DNA from: Candidozyma auris
Taxonomy: Eukaryota; Ascomycota; Pichiomycetes; Serinales; Metschnikowiaceae
Reading direction: 5' to 3'
DNA length: 64,000 nucleotides
Assembly (NCBI RefSeq): GCF_003013715.1
Contig: NC_072812.1
Coordinates: 558,001-622,000 of the forward strand
The notes under the pieces are model-generated. The model saw nothing but the letters and a program-made list of their open reading frames with translations, did no database searches and had not been told where the DNA came from. Shown here one piece after another: positions 19,042 to 28,782 of this stretch (positions within the stretch are counted from its first letter, which is position 1; each line of letters starts with the position of its first letter). Both the position numbers and the translations under genes were made by a program.

Positions 19042-20184
19042 ATGATTCTTCAAACTATCGCTATAGTGGTGGGTACCTTAGTGTGTGGTTGTCTCAACTC
19101 ACTCCTAACCAAATACCAGGATAATCAATGTGTGGCGAATTGTGACGATCCGGATATATCAAAGCACAAAAACTTCGAACAACCTGCCATACAAACGCTT
19201 CAAATGTTCATCGGTGAACTAGGCATCTACATCGTTTACTACATCCTTTATAAATCCCCATTATCAAGAATTACGAAGTACCAGCCATTGGACGAAGGAG
19301 CGCATACTACGCAAAAAACAAGAAGCATTCTTCTTGCAATTCCGTCGATATGTGATTTGTTGGCTACGACATGTATGAACGTGGGATTGATCTACACGCC
19401 AGTTTCCATATACCAAATGACAAGAGGAGCTATTGTACTTTTTGTTGCAATACTCTCGGTGTTGTTTTTGAAGCGTAAAATTAGAACTTTAGAGTGGATT
19501 GCGTTGGTTATAGTGACTGTGGGAATTGGTATTGTTGGGTATTCGGGAAGCAAAGGTGGGACTCAAAACACAAAGCGCGAGGAGCCCGCATTGGTGATCT
19601 TTGGAATGTCATTGATTATATTGGCTGTCTCGCTTCAAGCGGTTCAGTTTGTGGTAGAGGAGAAGATTCTCGCTAAGTACCACTTCACTCCGTTACGGTT
19701 GGTTTACACTGAAGGTTTCTTTGGAGTGGTCATTTTGACGACTGCCATGATTGTTTTGAACTTTATTGCAGGGCTGCTTCAGCTGGAGAAGCAATTTCAT
19801 GATTCCCCCTTCAATGTGCATGAATCGTTGTCTCAGACATTTTCTCTGCGTGAAATTCTCTTGTCATCTTTGGCGATCATGGTCTGCATTTCTTCATTCA
19901 ATTTTTGCGGCGTTTCCCTTACGCTGCAGCTTTCAGCCACTGCTCGATCCACCATAGATAGCTGCAGAACGTTGTTGGTTTGGCTATTTGCAATGGCATT
20001 GGGGTGGGAAGTCTTCAATTTCGTGCAGTTTTTGGGATTTGTGACTCTTGTCTTTGGTACGCTTTGTTTCAATGGTGTGCTTCAGCCTGAAGACTGGACA
20101 TTCATTCCGGAATTTCTCAAAGATCAAGAACACAAGTATGAAAGACTCATTGATGTTGTTGATGAGCCTGTGGAGCGAATGTGA
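19042..20184 (+). CDS. drug/metabolite-transporter family protein, SLC35F6-like
   Basis: 380 residues from ATG 19042. About ten hydrophobic segments give the EamA/nucleotide-sugar-transporter topology, with two repeats of five helices. The block SICDLLATTCMNVGLIYTPVSIYQMTRG followed by GAIVLFVAILSVLFLKRK is characteristic of the SLC35F group, and FCGVSLTLQLSATARSTIDSCRTLLVW of the second repeat matches SLC35F6-type proteins. An extracytosolic loop near 30-40 holds two cysteines (CVANCDD). Substrate and membrane (Golgi, vacuole or mitochondrion) cannot be read from sequence. Confidence 0.75.
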   Translation: MILQTIAIVVGTLVCGCLNSLLTKYQDNQCVANCDDPDISKHKNFEQPAIQTLQMFIGELGIYIVYYILYKSPLSRITKYQPLDEGAHTTQKTRSILLAIPSICDLLATTCMNVGLIYTPVSIYQMTRGAIVLFVAILSVLFLKRKIRTLEWIALVIVTVGIGIVGYSGSKGGTQNTKREEPALVIFGMSLIILAVSLQAVQFVVEEKILAKYHFTPLRLVYTEGFFGVVILTTAMIVLNFIAGLLQLEKQFHDSPFNVHESLSQTFSLREILLSSLAIMVCISSFNFCGVSLTLQLSATARSTIDSCRTLLVWLFAMALGWEVFNFVQFLGFVTLVFGTLCFNGVLQPEDWTFIPEFLKDQEHKYERLIDVVDEPVERM

Positions 20185-20362
20185 GAGTGCTGAGGTTGGC
20201 TGCGAAAAACTATACGACCCCTCAATGTTCGGTAAAAACCCATTCCCCAAAATCAAAAGTTTATGTCTGGTAAAGTATAGACTATAATCTCTAACATGCG
20301 TTCATTAATTTCGTTTTTCGATTTTTCTCTTTCATTATTTTTATGTCCGAGTGGAGAGCACT

Positions 20363-20951
20363 ATGGTGAAGCTTCTGAGTGGAAGTGTGCACACAGCTGG
20401 CGTAATTCATAAGTCGCAAGTACAAGTAATTATTGCCACCATCAAGTATTATCAGAATGGTATGTTCGACAGAAATCGTGTGTATACGAGGCAATTACTA
20501 ACATAAGTCATTACGTCTCATTCCAGAAAAAGGAAGTCACTCGTCGGTATCAACAACTACCTTCGGAGATGTCTCAGAGAACACGCCCGCATTGCAAGAT
20601 ACATTAAGAGCACAGGAAGGTCCTTTGAATATAGCCTCCAAATTAAACAATCGCCATCCTTTGGAGTCTAGAATACAGAATTGGGAGAAGACTCAGCAAG
20701 ATACAAGAATGGAGACATACAGGCGTGTGTTTGGCGCTGGTGAGCCAATTCGCAGAACGATGGAGTTGAACATTGTTGAAGCAACTGATTTTAAACCCCT
20801 GGTGCTTGGTGGTTCTGACACTTTACACCGTGACATACTATTGAATAGAGAAACAACGGTAGATTGGGAGGATATCTACAAGGGTGGCTTCGAGGCTGGT
20901 GCCAATGTGCCAGATTTTCACACCGAGATGGAGAAGAAGCTTGGTATGTAA
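20363..20951 (+). CDS. UMP1: proteasome maturation factor Ump1, two exons
   Basis: Exon 2 (20527-20951) encodes a clear Ump1: DTLRAQEGPLNIASKLNNRHPLES, IRRTMELNIVE, HRDILLNRETTVDWEDIY. Ump1 is a chaperone of 20S proteasome half-mers and is degraded on assembly. Exon 2 has no in-frame ATG before the conserved region. A canonical intron precedes it: GTATGT at 20460, TACTAAC at 20496-20502, CAG at 20524-20526 (67 nt). The only ATG giving the right phase through this intron is 20363, making 173 residues, longer than the roughly 148 of S. cerevisiae. The first 32 residues do not resemble Ump1, so exon 1 is provisional. Confidence 0.85.
20432..20440 (-). promoter_or_regulatory. PACE-like (Rpn4-type) sequence near UMP1
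   Basis: The minus strand reads GGTGGCAAT, one mismatch from the S. cerevisiae proteasome element GGTGGCAAA. It lies inside the provisional exon 1, which argues either for coincidence or for a start further downstream than modelled. Confidence 0.3.
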
Positions 20952-21540
20952 ACGAGTTTATACATTTCACTCTTTTAATGCTATGAATTACATTGACAAG
21001 AAGTGGAAATAACTAATGTAGGTGAAGTCACCTAAACTTTAGGTATGCACTAGCGGGAATGGAATGAACGATTTATTTTATGTGACCACACCTAATGAAC
21101 AGAATCAAATAGACATCAACGATCGCTCATAGTTCTTGTAAGAGGATAAAGTCACCATGTTGCTTCACTGACGTTTCAGAAAAGCACCAATTCACGATGC
21201 TATATTGGCCCCTCGATACCCTATTACTGGATCATAGAGCAAAAGTTGCTTGACGTTTTCTGAATCATTCTATACTCTACAGTTTTTTAATAGTTGTCAG
21301 TATATCAAAAAAGTAAGACCTGCTTATAAAGTCCACCACTCTGGATGGTGGATCTCATACCCTGAAAGCTCAGCGCGGCCATATAAAAAGTGCCGCATTC
21401 AAAATTTTCAATACGCTGCATTCCACCAATCTACTTTTACACAACTTCCACAGCTGCAAAGTCGTATTATCACTGCAAGCATCCCAAGTGCATTCCACAA
21501 ACTCCACAAACTCCAACTTATCTAAAACTCAGATTTTCCA
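20952..21540. other. intergenic region UMP1 to SMY2-like gene
   Basis: About 590 bp. The notable part is a pair of overlapping inverted repeats at 21019-21043. The rest is AT-rich with no gene recognised. Confidence 0.5.
21019..21043. repeat. overlapping inverted repeats downstream of UMP1
   Basis: TAGGTGA-AG-TCACCTA (21019-21034) is a perfect 7-bp palindrome, and CCTAAA-C-TTTAGG (21031-21043) a second one sharing CCTA. They lie about 70 bp past the UMP1 stop and could form alternative hairpins in its 3' UTR or be a protein-binding palindrome. Confidence 0.6.
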
Positions 21541-24258
21541 ATGCAAACTGACTCGCGTATCAACCCGTATGTGTCTTATGTCGACAAACGTGAAGCATAC
21601 CCAGTATATACTAACCAAAGCAGATCACGTAAGGATAACTTATACAGTGATGGCTCATTGGCTCTGGACAACCATGGCACGTCTTCTCATCCCTTCAATA
21701 TCCCCACAAATAAGGGTTCCAAGAGGTATTCTATCGAAGAAGTGTTCAACGTGTGGTACGAAGTGAGAGACCAGGTTCTCACTCAACCCACCAATGTTAA
21801 ACCTCAGGAGAACTACAAGCATAACACCCCGAAAGAAGTTTATCACTTGATGTTACAAAAACAAGCGCAAGGTGGTGTTTCGATCCAGCCTATTGACACC
21901 CAAAGTCAACTTAGCGACAGTCAGTTTCAAGGCAATGCTTCGATTCAACCTGATTCCTCAGCCAAGCATGGTTCCTTGCCATCTTTAGAAGAGCAAATAG
22001 CTTCTATAAACATTGGGAAGAAGGCTCCACCGCCACCAAACTTGACTGCCCCTGAAAGATCGTCCCCTATCGACCATATCGACCAGAACTTGGTATTGCC
22101 AGAAAACATTTCTTGGACATATATTGACCCGACAGGAAACGAGCAAGGGCCCTTTCCCGGTAATGTCATGCAAGAATGGCTTACTGACGGCTATTTGGAT
22201 TTTGAGTTACGTATCCGTCGTGTGGAGGAACCTTCGTTTTACACGTTGAAGCAATTTTGTGAGAGAGTCAATAACTATATTCTGCCTTTCAAAATTCCCT
22301 TACCAGATTTGAGTTACGTTGGTCAGGACAACGGACCCCTGAGCGATCTGCCAACAAAGGTCCAAGCGGGTGTCGTTAGTGGCCAGCACCAACATAAGCT
22401 GCAAACCCAAACAGCTGCCTTTGGCGGCGGCAATCTCTACTCTCCTCTCTTACCAAATGGAGGCACGCTGTCTCTTGGTGCCGCTTCCATGAGGATGAAC
22501 CCTTCGAATCAATTGTTCGACTTCATGGGTTCTCGTGACTATCTGTTGATGAATCAGCAACCAAGTCAATTCTCAACTAACAAATTTGGCATTGATTCCG
22601 TGGATTTTGGCCAGAACTTAAGTCAAGGCTTGGGACAAAATTTAGGTCAGAACCTTGGTCAGAACCTCGGCCTGAATATGGGCCAAAATATAGGTCCAAA
22701 CTTGGGTCAAAACCTTGGCCTGAACATGACTGGTAGCTTTGGGCAGTTACACATGCCGTCTTTGCTTCAGCAGCAAATCCTGCAACAGCAGCAACCTGCT
22801 TTGTCCCGAAACAACTCTGGATGGGGTTTAGACTCAGCAAGCGGATTGATGGGAGGAAATACTCAGACTCCTGTTGCACCAAACGGCAATCTTCCTGCCT
22901 TGAACAACCAGGGCCCAATGTCACCGTGGCTATCTGGTGTACAATCCGTGTCCCGCGTGAGCTCTCCGTTTGTTCCCTCATCTTCGTTAACAGGCTCAGC
23001 TTCAGCAGAAGAATCTGACAAGAATCATACTGAGGATCCTGTCTTCCATGATATACACAGTTCGATGGTGACCGGAATCTTGAATGAAGATGAACACTTG
23101 CGTCAACATCCGGAAGATAAGCCATCATATAAAGAAGAAGTGGTGGAAACCACTTTTGAAGATCCTGCCACAGCCAATATTCCGGGCGCTTTCGTTCCAC
23201 CTGTTGAAGAACACAAAGTGCAAGAGCATGCCCGACAACCAGTTGAGAATCATATCTTAGGGGAAGCTTCTATTCCTGAATCCCAGGCTCCACAAAATGA
23301 GGTGAAGGAGGAACTCCCAGCCCCACAAGAGCCTGCCGTGGAATCAAAGCGGGAGGCTCAATCCGCTCTAGCTCCTTGGGCAAAAGCTACCGCCCAACCT
23401 GCTGAGCAGACTAAACCATCCATGACTTTGAAGGAGATCCAGGCCTTGGAAGCTGCCAGATTGCGCGAGGAGCAGCAAGTCAAAGCCGAGAAGAGACAAC
23501 AAGCAGCCATTGCCAATGCTATTGCATCTTCTTCAAAAGAAACCACTAGTGCTGAGAAGCCAACGTTTAACTGGGCTAGCACTCCTTCACAGCCTGTTGT
23601 TCAAAAGAAGAGCTTGGCCGAGATTCAGAAGGAGGAAGCCGAGGCTGCTAAGGCGAAGCTTGCTGCTAGCAAGGCATCTGCTGCCGGCCAAGTGAAGACT
23701 TCCCTCGCCAGCTCTTTGGCTGCATCTGTACCAAAGGAGGAGAAGGCGTGGACTACAGTTGTAGGAAAGAAGACTACTGCTTCAAAAAAGCCTGCCACAA
23801 CTGCAACCACCTCTCCTTATGCTACCGTCGCAAGCGCCGCAGGTGCTATCTCTCCTCAAGTTTTGCGTGCTGCATCGTCTACCACAAACAGCTCTCCAAC
23901 TGTCAATGGAAATGCTGTTAGAGAAGACTTTTTGGTGTGGGCTCGGTCTGCTATGACAAATTTGTACCCTTCTGTTTCCAAAAATGATTTGCTTGAGGTT
24001 TTCACCACCTTACCTTTACACCCAGATTCTGCTCAGTTGATTTCTGAGACTATCTACAGCTCTTCCGCGACTATGGATGGTCGTAGATTTGCCCAAGAGT
24101 TTATGAAGAGAAGACAGGGGGTGGAGAAACAAGTTGGTGCTGGTAACAGCGAATTGTGGTCTGTTGCTATTGCTTCCAGTGCAGACAAGGTTCCAGTCAC
24201 TGATGATGAGGGCTGGAGCACAAGTGTGAAGAGTAAGAAAAAGGGAAGAAAGAGCTAA
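21541..24258 (+). CDS. SMY2: GYF-domain protein of the Smy2/Syh1 family
   Basis: 905 residues from ATG 21541. A GYF domain (about 195-250) is marked by WTYIDPTGNEQGPFPGNVM followed by EWLTDGYLDFELRIRR, the binding surface for proline-rich PPG-phi ligands. Around 356-396 lies an Asn-Leu-Gly-Gln repeat, then Gln-rich and acidic low-complexity regions, an Ala/Glu/Lys coiled coil, and a conserved C-terminal domain (about 790-860) ending EGWSTSVKSKKKGRKS. Smy2 and Syh1 act in COPII transport, mRNA quality control and translation repression in S. cerevisiae; which paralogue this corresponds to is unclear. Confidence 0.85.
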   Translation: MQTDSRINPYVSYVDKREAYPVYTNQSRSRKDNLYSDGSLALDNHGTSSHPFNIPTNKGSKRYSIEEVFNVWYEVRDQVLTQPTNVKPQENYKHNTPKEVYHLMLQKQAQGGVSIQPIDTQSQLSDSQFQGNASIQPDSSAKHGSLPSLEEQIASINIGKKAPPPPNLTAPERSSPIDHIDQNLVLPENISWTYIDPTGNEQGPFPGNVMQEWLTDGYLDFELRIRRVEEPSFYTLKQFCERVNNYILPFKIPLPDLSYVGQDNGPLSDLPTKVQAGVVSGQHQHKLQTQTAAFGGGNLYSPLLPNGGTLSLGAASMRMNPSNQLFDFMGSRDYLLMNQQPSQFSTNKFGIDSVDFGQNLSQGLGQNLGQNLGQNLGLNMGQNIGPNLGQNLGLNMTGSFGQLHMPSLLQQQILQQQQPALSRNNSGWGLDSASGLMGGNTQTPVAPNGNLPALNNQGPMSPWLSGVQSVSRVSSPFVPSSSLTGSASAEESDKNHTEDPVFHDIHSSMVTGILNEDEHLRQHPEDKPSYKEEVVETTFEDPATANIPGAFVPPVEEHKVQEHARQPVENHILGEASIPESQAPQNEVKEELPAPQEPAVESKREAQSALAPWAKATAQPAEQTKPSMTLKEIQALEAARLREEQQVKAEKRQQAAIANAIASSSKETTSAEKPTFNWASTPSQPVVQKKSLAEIQKEEAEAAKAKLAASKASAAGQVKTSLASSLAASVPKEEKAWTTVVGKKTTASKKPATTATTSPYATVASAAGAISPQVLRAASSTTNSSPTVNGNAVREDFLVWARSAMTNLYPSVSKNDLLEVFTTLPLHPDSAQLISETIYSSSATMDGRRFAQEFMKRRQGVEKQVGAGNSELWSVAIASSADKVPVTDDEGWSTSVKSKKKGRKS
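22608..22731 (+). repeat. NLGQ tandem repeat inside the GYF-protein gene
   Basis: Degenerate 12-bp units encode about ten NLGQ/NMGQ/NIGP-like tetrapeptides. Two units contain CTG (…LG-CTG-NM), which would read Ser in a CTG-clade yeast, so the repeat is slightly less regular in protein than Leu decoding suggests. Confidence 0.85.
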
Positions 24259-24312
24259 TTTGAATAGAGAATTAGAGAGAGCGATTACAATGCTTGTATT
24301 CACCGTAGCTGA

Positions 24313-25557
24313 CTAATCCATGTTGTTGATGCTGTTCACCACCAGTGCGACAGACTCCAAATTTTCTTCAGGGATCATAAGGACACCTGAACGTGCCATT
24401 GACAAGTAGCTCATTTCAATGTCAGCCTCACAATTCCTAAAAATACGGCCCGCTAGACCTGCAACTACACCAGTCAAGTCTAGTGGTAGGCTTCGGAAGT
24501 CAATAGATATCGGGAAGATAATATCCAGTGCCGAACCAATGATAGACTTAAAATCGAAACCCATGGCGACTCTTTGACGAGAGGACCCAGGGAGAACAAG
24601 TGAAAGCTCGTTGAGTGAGGTCCTAGTTATGACAAAGTATCCTGGTACGGATCCTGATCCAATACACATTGCCGCTTTATCAATAGCCTCCTTTACCTTC
24701 CCGGGCCTTGCTCCCGTTAGAAGAAGTCTCAGTCTTTTGCTGATCTTTGGTCTGATATTGTTCTCCTTAAAGAGTTTCGACGTCTTGTCTTCGAGTTCTG
24801 TGGAGTTGATGTTGAGATCTTCCAATTTTTGCTCGACGGCAGGGAGATTGGCAATGTAGCTATTAGATATATCAGAAAATTCGAATGACTTGTTAGTTAG
24901 AATCTCAACGACTTGGTTCCTCACTTTATATGGGATCAAAACAATGTCAGTGAAATGACTTGATAGAAAAAAGAGTGGGATATTGTTCTCTGAAAGCGGG
25001 CGCGTCAATTCGAGAATCCTAGAAGAATTGTACGTCTCTCCATCGCTATCAACCTGAAGATTGATGAAGGGCTCGTCAACAATCACGACATCTTCGAACT
25101 CCAACTTTTTGCAAACGGACAACAGGTCAGTGAACAATTCTTTAAATAAGGCACTCGAGCATATGACAGTGCATTCGGTCGGGGTGAGTGCAATGTGAAA
25201 AAAAGTTCCGTCTTCTTCTTCAGTTTCTTCCTCAGAGTCAGATAGGCCTTGGGGAGTGGAGGAGCGATATGGTTTACTGGAATTGTCAACCCCATTATCC
25301 GATCTTTGCCGTCGAAGAGCTTCCGTATGTCCACCAAATTCATCCAAAGATGAATCATTATACGAGTGATCAGTTTCAGACTCGTACTCGGACGAATCAC
25401 TCATTGAATCAAGATCTGAATCATCCGATAGACTTTGCTTGATCAGGGATTCCGTACGGAGTAATCGGAGAATTGATGATGTAAATAACCACAATTTTTC
25501 CCTCGGAATAGATAGAATAGCGAGCTTGGTCGGATTTAGATGTACTTGGTTACTCAT
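24313..25557 (-). CDS. ACT-domain protein resembling CASTOR/GATS arginine sensors
   Basis: 414 residues from the ATG at 25557 (MSNQVHLNP). The segment FFHIALTPTECTVICSSALF matches the ACT-type motif of vertebrate CASTOR proteins, in which TPEEC.VV precedes the ligand pocket, and a second similar half (RSGVLMIPEENL at the C terminus) supports a duplicated ACT architecture. A Ser/Asp/Glu-rich insertion (about 50-120) is probably disordered. CASTOR proteins bind arginine and inhibit GATOR2 upstream of TORC1 in animals; an equivalent role here is inference. It is convergent with the GYF-protein gene (54 bp apart) and in tandem behind VPS5. Confidence 0.55.
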   Translation of the reverse strand: MSNQVHLNPTKLAILSIPREKLWLFTSSILRLLRTESLIKQSLSDDSDLDSMSDSSEYESETDHSYNDSSLDEFGGHTEALRRQRSDNGVDNSSKPYRSSTPQGLSDSEEETEEEDGTFFHIALTPTECTVICSSALFKELFTDLLSVCKKLEFEDVVIVDEPFINLQVDSDGETYNSSRILELTRPLSENNIPLFFLSSHFTDIVLIPYKVRNQVVEILTNKSFEFSDISNSYIANLPAVEQKLEDLNINSTELEDKTSKLFKENNIRPKISKRLRLLLTGARPGKVKEAIDKAAMCIGSGSVPGYFVITRTSLNELSLVLPGSSRQRVAMGFDFKSIIGSALDIIFPISIDFRSLPLDLTGVVAGLAGRIFRNCEADIEMSYLSMARSGVLMIPEENLESVALVVNSINNMD

Positions 25558-25741
25558 GATGTCGAAGTATGGCAAGAAACGGAAGTTACAATGTGTAGAT
25601 CAAAATCGCCATTTAAGTCATCGGCGAGAACCTGTAGGAAGGAACTATACGTAGTATGAGTCCCCTTGAAAAATTCAAGTCTTCGCGAAAGGGGACCAGT
25701 AGCCCCCGTTAACGCACAAAAGGATCTAAAATTGTGATCTT

Positions 25742-27739
25742 TTAAATTTTGTCTAATTGCTGTCTTTCGTAAAGGGTTTCCCATAGCTCGATCGCTTCTT
25801 TCTGAGACTCAATCATACTTTCAACGTAAATCTCCACACTATTTCTGAAGTCACTTATTCTCTCCAACTCGAAATTCTCCATCTCTTCCTTAATAATCTC
25901 GCTGATGCTGTTAAAACTCTTCTCGAATTGCTCAGTCTTTTGCTTCAACTTGTCGACTTCGAATTGTAACATATTGATTTTTTCAGTTGAGGATTTGTAC
26001 TTATGAGTGAGCTTATTCAACGATTCCTCTTTTTTGATGAGATCTTGCTGAAAGGAATGGAACTGGTTATAAGTCTTGGTTCTTGTTTCGAAGATGTGTT
26101 TCACTGATCCAATGATTCTGAGATGCTCCTCGACAGTAAATCCGAGAGTGAGCTGATCCTGTTGATTGATTCTGTCAAGATTTTCCTTGAGTTTCATATG
26201 GACGTCTGAAAATGCCTTCAAGAGTAGCGTAGTAGTCTTCAGAATCTCAAGGTCAGCCAATTCATCAATAACCACTGCAATTTCCTCGGTCATGCTCACA
26301 CTCTCGACTCGCTGATGGGCAATATCGTCGAGAGACCTTTGGAACGTCCGAAGATTGTACTCTAAATCATCGATGTAAGCTTTCTTCTTCGAAAAGTAAA
26401 GATCAGGTTCCGGTAGTTTCGTGGGGATGGAGAAAAGTGAGCTCATGAATCCTCCCGAGCTCGTACCCGTCACCACAGAAGTTGCCAGGGCCCCGTCATT
26501 TTCCACTTCACCAGAGTCATCTAGGACAACTCCTCCTGTACGTTCTCGTTCTTTGGAGTCTCGAGTAAAATCCTCAGAAGTCAAAAAGATAATAAAACTT
26601 GGATCAGTGGCGAAATACTGGTTCTTGCTCATTTTTTCAAGCATTTTCTCGAGCGATAATCGCCTATTCTCTATGAAATTTTCATTGAAACGCCCAATAT
26701 ACGTTTTCTTTGCAGGTGGAGGTGGCACAATTCTACCTGGATGGGAAAGTTGGAGCTGTTTATAGACCCAACAGAAATCTCTATAGCGTCTGGTTACAGT
26801 AAAGCGGTTGTTCTGGGCAATTTCGGAGGGATTGAGTTGGAGATTTCTACTCTCTATTGAGTACACGATGTGAGCATTGGTGATGTCTCCAACTTTCACC
26901 GGGTTACCAACAGAAATTTCTGTGCTTAAAGATGCTTTTCTTTTCTTATGATTGCTGCTATCTTTTGAGTGCTCGTCCGTAGTCTCAGATGCTTGAGTTT
27001 CTTCTCGTCCCGTGTTGTGTTCAATGTCATATAATGGTGCATTAGACTCCCTTACAAAGTCATCTGCTTTCTTTGAGCGTTTTGTTGGATTTTCAGCGTC
27101 TTCCCCATTAGACGTATTCGCAAGCACGCTCAACGGATCAACTTCCCCTGCTTCGGCTTTCAATTGCTTTACCACGGTTTCCTGTGGATACCTTCGAGGT
27201 CGTGTAGCCTTGAACTGGGACTGCTTGAGTTGCAGAGCCTTCTTAGGAGACGTGACATGATCAATGCGAGAGGACTCTAAGGCGTCACTCTGAGTGAGCA
27301 TCTTGTCAGTATCACCAAACAAGAGTCCAGAGTGATTTATATCGGGTGCCTTCGCCATCGAAGTTTCCAAGTCCTCAAGAGCAGAACCCAGCGTAAGTTC
27401 TGACATCAACGCAGATTTTTGTTCATTACGTTCTTCTTTTCTTAACTCATGAAGCTGGTCTAGTTCAGCTTGATGGTGATGTATGTGGCCAGTGCCAAAG
27501 CCCCCTTCTGCAATAGAGTCATAAGCTGTGGTTTCATTGATGTTTGTGTCATGTCTTTTGCTGTCGTCTTCTTCGAGATCTTCCTCTTCTTCGTCTTCAG
27601 TGGCCTTATGTGGATCCTCTAGGCTCAAGTCGGCAAATTGGTTGCCCAAGTGCGCGGGGATCGTGGCTGGAGCGCCAAATCTTGTTGAAGGCAGAAGCAC
27701 GTCATCCCAATGGGACGCAGTCAAATCGTCGTCGTCCAT
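25742..27739 (-). CDS. VPS5: sorting nexin, retromer subunit Vps5
   Basis: 665 residues from the ATG at 27739 (MDDDDLTASHWDDV), close to S. cerevisiae Vps5 length. An acidic disordered N terminus precedes a PX domain (about 280-395) with the phosphoinositide motif RRYRDFCWVYKQL and PPPPAKKTYIGRFNENFIENRR, then a long helical BAR region (about 440-660). The PX-BAR layout and length fit Vps5, which pairs with Vps17 to form membrane tubules for endosome-to-Golgi retrieval of Vps10. Vps17 lacks this clear PX basic motif and is shorter, so it is less likely. Confidence 0.9.
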   Translation of the reverse strand: MDDDDLTASHWDDVLLPSTRFGAPATIPAHLGNQFADLSLEDPHKATEDEEEEDLEEDDSKRHDTNINETTAYDSIAEGGFGTGHIHHHQAELDQLHELRKEERNEQKSALMSELTLGSALEDLETSMAKAPDINHSGLLFGDTDKMLTQSDALESSRIDHVTSPKKALQLKQSQFKATRPRRYPQETVVKQLKAEAGEVDPLSVLANTSNGEDAENPTKRSKKADDFVRESNAPLYDIEHNTGREETQASETTDEHSKDSSNHKKRKASLSTEISVGNPVKVGDITNAHIVYSIESRNLQLNPSEIAQNNRFTVTRRYRDFCWVYKQLQLSHPGRIVPPPPAKKTYIGRFNENFIENRRLSLEKMLEKMSKNQYFATDPSFIIFLTSEDFTRDSKERERTGGVVLDDSGEVENDGALATSVVTGTSSGGFMSSLFSIPTKLPEPDLYFSKKKAYIDDLEYNLRTFQRSLDDIAHQRVESVSMTEEIAVVIDELADLEILKTTTLLLKAFSDVHMKLKENLDRINQQDQLTLGFTVEEHLRIIGSVKHIFETRTKTYNQFHSFQQDLIKKEESLNKLTHKYKSSTEKINMLQFEVDKLKQKTEQFEKSFNSISEIIKEEMENFELERISDFRNSVEIYVESMIESQKEAIELWETLYERQQLDKI

Positions 27740-27948
27740 AGTTGACAAAAATTGCAGTACTACTTTAGGCACCTTGGAACGAATCTAAGCTCACTGCTTG
27801 ATCGCAGGATAGGGTGTCTATGATAATATACAGGTCGGAGGGTCTCCGTAACCGTCACGATTGCAAAAAACCTTGAACAGTTTGACAACAGTAACAACTT
27901 GAGAAAAATATAATATTCCATTAGATACACGATAATCTAAATAACTGT

Positions 27949-28782
27949 TTATGGGGCACAGTAACCACCGTCTACTAAAATGTCCGTACCTGTGGTGTAT
28001 GTGGAGGCGTCTGAGGCAAGGTACAAGTAGGCACCCACCAACTCGCGAGGCTGGCCCATTCTGCCCAATGGGATTATCTTGTACCAAGTGTTGACAGATT
28101 CCTCGTCAATATGCTCAGTGATATCCGTGTCAATGTAACCAGGTGACACACTATTTACTCTGGCAAAAGGAGCCCATTCCACGGCAAGTGATTTCACTAG
28201 CATTATAAGAGCTGCCTTGGCAGCATTGTACGGAGCCTGGAGCTGAGGAACATTGACAATGTGGCCAGACATCGACGCAGTGACCACAAATGAGCCTTTG
28301 CCTCTCTTTTGGAAAATACGACCGGCACCTTTAGCACAGTAGTAGACAGAGTTCAAATCCAAATCCATCATTTTCTTCCACGCATCCACACCTTCAACGT
28401 CAATGCACCTTCCCTCGCTCCAAGCCACGCCAGCGTTGGCGACAAACACATCAAGACCACCAAAGTCTTCCTCGATTTGCTTGATCACCTTCTCCACGTC
28501 TTCGTGGTCAGCAATGTTGCATTTGTAGCATTTAGCTCTCACACCATACGTTTTGGCCAAGTGCTCCGCCTTGTCCTCAATTGGATGCGAGTTGTACCAA
28601 AGGGCTACGTCAGCGCCAGCCTGAGCAAAACCTTCGGCCACAGCCCAGCCAATGCCTCCGGAAGAACCCGTCACCGAGGCAACCTTGCCCTTCAAAGAGA
28701 ACAAGTCAAGAGCACTGGCCGCCACTTTGGGGGCCTGGGTTGGCAAATCACCGAGAGCCTTGTTGATAATTGATTCCACCAT
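27949..28782 (-). CDS. SOU1: NADPH-dependent short-chain dehydrogenase, sorbose/carbonyl reductase type
   Basis: 277 residues from the ATG at 28782, matching Sou1 and C. parapsilosis carbonyl reductase lengths. The Rossmann motif [27 protein letters not shown], the NAG motif VANAGVAW, the catalytic Ser in ASMSGHIV and YNAAKAA (Tyr-x3-Lys) are present. It ends in LVDGGYCAP. These enzymes reduce L-sorbose, fructose or prochiral ketones using NADPH. Several paralogues exist in CTG-clade yeasts, so the exact member (SOU1, SOU2 or SCR type) is not decided. Confidence 0.85.
   Translation of the reverse strand: MVESIINKALGDLPTQAPKVAASALDLFSLKGKVASVTGSSGGIGWAVAEGFAQAGADVALWYNSHPIEDKAEHLAKTYGVRAKCYKCNIADHEDVEKVIKQIEEDFGGLDVFVANAGVAWSEGRCIDVEGVDAWKKMMDLDLNSVYYCAKGAGRIFQKRGKGSFVVTASMSGHIVNVPQLQAPYNAAKAALIMLVKSLAVEWAPFARVNSVSPGYIDTDITEHIDEESVNTWYKIIPLGRMGQPRELVGAYLYLASDASTYTTGTDILVDGGYCAP

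Noticed and set aside
20462..20477. Alternative UMP1 first exon (ATG 20462, donor GTGTGT at 20478) giving a protein start of the expected length
   Set aside because: The intron would be 49 nt with only 18 nt from donor to branch point, too short, and the donor is weak compared with GTATGT at 20460.
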